Below, one piece after another: positions 62,529-64,000 of a stretch of 64,000 nt of DNA. The stretch is taken from positions 19,829 to 83,828 of the forward strand of contig JBJXGR010000037.1 in assembly GCA_046160045.1 (NCBI GenBank), given 5' to 3'. The stretch's first letter is position 1. Every line of letters begins with the position of its first letter. The notes below the pieces were generated by a model. It did no database searches and had not been told where the DNA came from. It saw only the letters and a list, made by a program, of their open reading frames with translations. Source of the DNA: CAZGUX01 sp046160045. Its GTDB lineage: Bacteria > Acidobacteriota > Terriglobia > Bryobacterales > Bryobacteraceae. Made by a program: the position numbers and the translations under genes.

Positions 62529-63036
62529 GCTACGCCCCCCTTGATGATACCCGAGTAGGCTGTGCCAAGCACGTCGCAGGCAGTATGCACAGTCCAAGCC
62601 CAGCTGTAAGGTCGGCGGTTTCGTCCCACAGACTCAAGTACAATGCAGTGCCGAATTGGAGGATTGAAAACCCGCGTCTGCACCCACCTGCCCCATTTTG
62701 CTCGGCGTGAAAAGCCCGCCAGAGGTCCCTGCACGCGCCTCGTTGCTGGTGTGCAAGTGATTGAGTAGATTCGAGTACCGAGGACAGAAATCCGGAAACG
62801 GCCCCTTCGCCCTGGTCTTTGACCCCGAGTGCCCGTCCCCGAGTGCGACCCCGAGTGCGGACCCCGAGTGCGCGCCGAGTGCGACCCCGAGTGCGCCAAT
62901 GATGTTCAACAAGTCGAACGGGTCGTGTTCCTGATCGCCGGATTCTTCCGCCAACTTCCTGATGGTGAACAGAAGTCTGGCGCGGTGGGCGGGCGGCGGG
63001 AAGTGCGCACAGCGAGTTTTCCCCACGGAAAGGCCG
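62529..63036. other. Non-coding spacer with a CGAGTGC tandem array
   Basis: About 500 bases without a convincing gene. At 62821-62895 the word CGAGTGC occurs six times in units of 11-14 bases (mostly GACCCCGAGTGC), directly after the GGTCTTTGACCCCGA word at 62815. The array looks like local slippage of that element. Nothing else was recognised. Confidence 0.65.
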
Positions 63037-63435
63037 TCAGGTTTCGCGGAACAGGGCGCGGAAACCTTCCTGCTCGAAATGCCGGTCATTGGTCAGCGCT
63101 TCGCTCAGGCCTTCGCGGCGCATCGCCGCCATGGAAACGCAATCCGTCAGGCTGTAGCCTTTGTCGGGGCGGGCCCGGTAGAGTGTAAGCCCGGCGAGAA
63201 ACGATTCACGGCTTTGTGGAATCACCTTCACCGCCGGGTCTTGCAGAATGTCCTCCACGGTCAGGGCAACCTCGCTACGGATAGATTCCGGGGCGGCGCA
63301 AAAGAAGGTCAGGTATTCGGCGAGAACCTCGTCGGTGGTGACAATCTCGTCCGTGATGCGCCGGGCGCGTTCATGGGCGTTGTCTGTCGAATCGGTCAAG
63401 GCGATCCAGTAGAAGGTATCGGCGAAGACTTTCAC
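63037..63435 (-). CDS. PIN-domain ribonuclease toxin, VapC type
   Basis: This 132-residue protein has the four acidic residues of PIN nucleases: D6 in VFADTFYWIAL, E40 in TTDEVLAEYL, D98 in KGYSLTDCVSM and D117 in ALTNDRHFEQEGF. VapC toxins cut RNA when freed from their antitoxin. The start is a GTG that overlaps the stop of the antitoxin gene (GTGA), a common arrangement for tight coupling. It has no signal peptide. It is the last gene of the pair on this strand. Confidence 0.88.
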   Translation of the reverse strand: MKVFADTFYWIALTDSTDNAHERARRITDEIVTTDEVLAEYLTFFCAAPESIRSEVALTVEDILQDPAVKVIPQSRESFLAGLTLYRARPDKGYSLTDCVSMAAMRREGLSEALTNDRHFEQEGFRALFRET

Positions 63436-63710
63436 TCTTCTCTCTTGGGAAGGCCGTAGATGTAATGGTCGTGCTGGCTGGCGCCGTCTTTGGACATGGC
63501 GGCCATGACCTCGGGAGGAACTTTGCTCATTCTCTCAAGGATCACTTCGGAGATGTGCCGGCGCGGACTTGCCGGGGGTTGGACGCGGGCCGGCGCGCCG
63601 GCGGCTTCATCGGCCAGTTTGTCCAACCAGGCTTCGAGGGTAAGACCCTGCGCCGCCGCCCGTGCTTTCAGCTTGGCGGCTTTTTCGTCGGAAAGTTCAA
63701 GTACGGTCAT
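63432..63710 (-). CDS. Antitoxin of the VapC-type toxin, ribbon-helix-helix-like
   Basis: This 92-residue protein starts with MTVLELSDEKAAKLKARAAAQGLTLEAWLDKLADEA, the pattern of a ribbon-helix-helix or related antitoxin DNA-binding domain, followed by a flexible proline-rich part and a C-terminal tail (RMSKVPPEVMAAMSKDG) that would wrap the toxin. The ATG at 63710 has a GAGGA site nine bases upstream; an extended in-frame reading from 63776 seems less likely. It precedes the toxin gene and overlaps it by four bases. It should repress its own promoter together with the toxin. Confidence 0.8.
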   Translation of the reverse strand: MTVLELSDEKAAKLKARAAAQGLTLEAWLDKLADEAAGAPARVQPPASPRRHISEVILERMSKVPPEVMAAMSKDGASQHDHYIYGLPKREE

Positions 63711-64000
63711 CGGGACAATCCTCGCTTTGCCTATTTTCAGCGTAACGCATATAGGCCCGCGTGTCACGATTTTCAAGCTCCTTCCCTGAGCCCGGCCTGC
63801 CGTATGATAAGATGAGCTCTCGCCGCCTCAGGCTGTTGTGCAGGCGCTTGGCGAGCCCGATGCTCTCAACCGCCGCCCGGCTGTCGTGGAAAGGCGACGG
63901 ACGGGTAGAACGCAGCCGATCCGGGTGGTGGACTTGGTAGGCCTCGATTTCGTCGTAACAGCCGCTCATACAGCAGACCATCTGGCTCGGTGGAAAATCC
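63697..64000 (-). other. Possible partial reading frame entering from the right edge
   Basis: One frame is open from the window end to 63697 and includes SGCYDEIEAYQVHHPDRL and SIGLAKRLHNSLRRRELI. I do not recognise the family, and the frame would run into the antitoxin start. It may be the end of a gene or chance in GC-rich DNA. Sequence beyond 64000 would decide. Confidence 0.2.

Overview
Taxonomic setting. This is a GC-rich chromosomal window that looks like an acidobacterium of the Bryobacterales/Solibacter type. The inference rests on gene content: three outer-membrane receptors of about 1,115 residues with an N-terminal carboxypeptidase-regulatory-like domain, two loci pairing DUF1549/DUF1553 cytochrome-like proteins with DUF1501 proteins, FG-GAP/CRTAC1 and TPR proteins, many Tat or Sec signal peptides, and hairpin-rich spacers. 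No rRNA, tRNA, CRISPR array or transposase gene was recognised.

Layout. 1-3.5 kb: a cut-off secreted LamG/DUF1080-like protein, an unknown secreted protein and a secreted TIM-barrel hydrolase-like protein. 3.6-15.5 kb: a probable catabolic locus. One minus-strand run holds a TonB-type receptor (frameshifted here), a lactonase, two tandem Tat-exported TIM-barrel paralogues and an amidohydrolase; a divergent MFS transporter and a convergent aldo/keto reductase flank it. 15.7-22.4 kb: a second receptor, then a TPR gene coupled to a CRTAC1 gene. 22.5-29.2 kb: plus-strand sialidase-like protein, a large 14-repeat FG-GAP protein, a second amidohydrolase and a creatininase-family protein. 29.3-37.4 kb: a PIG-L-like protein with an altered active site, a third receptor, an exported methyltransferase-like protein, a formylglycine-enzyme-like fold and a triple-RidA protein. 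37.5-49.3 kb: two DUF1501/PSD1-type loci on opposite strands around a bicupin.

49.4-55 kb is the accessory part: a small lipoprotein, an amidohydrolase start fragment, hairpin-rich non-coding DNA, a decayed metallophosphoesterase-NACHT gene, and remnants of a phage-terminase-like module with a zinc/HTH gene and clustered inverted repeats. 55.2-60.6 kb returns to ordinary genes (Tpx peroxidase, MurJ-like flippase, GH106-like enzyme, DinB). 61-64 kb is again accessory: a second zinc/HTH paralogue, a DUF5678/retropepsin-like pair and a VapBC-type pair.

How it fits together. Most of the window encodes the uptake and extracytoplasmic breakdown of polymers: receptors import, exported hydrolases cut, and the lactonase, amidohydrolase, reductase and MFS carrier could process and move products. 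Substrates cannot be named from sequence. The most unusual signals are the decayed NACHT gene, the split terminase relic, and several families of intergenic hairpins whose stems vary while the loop stays constant.
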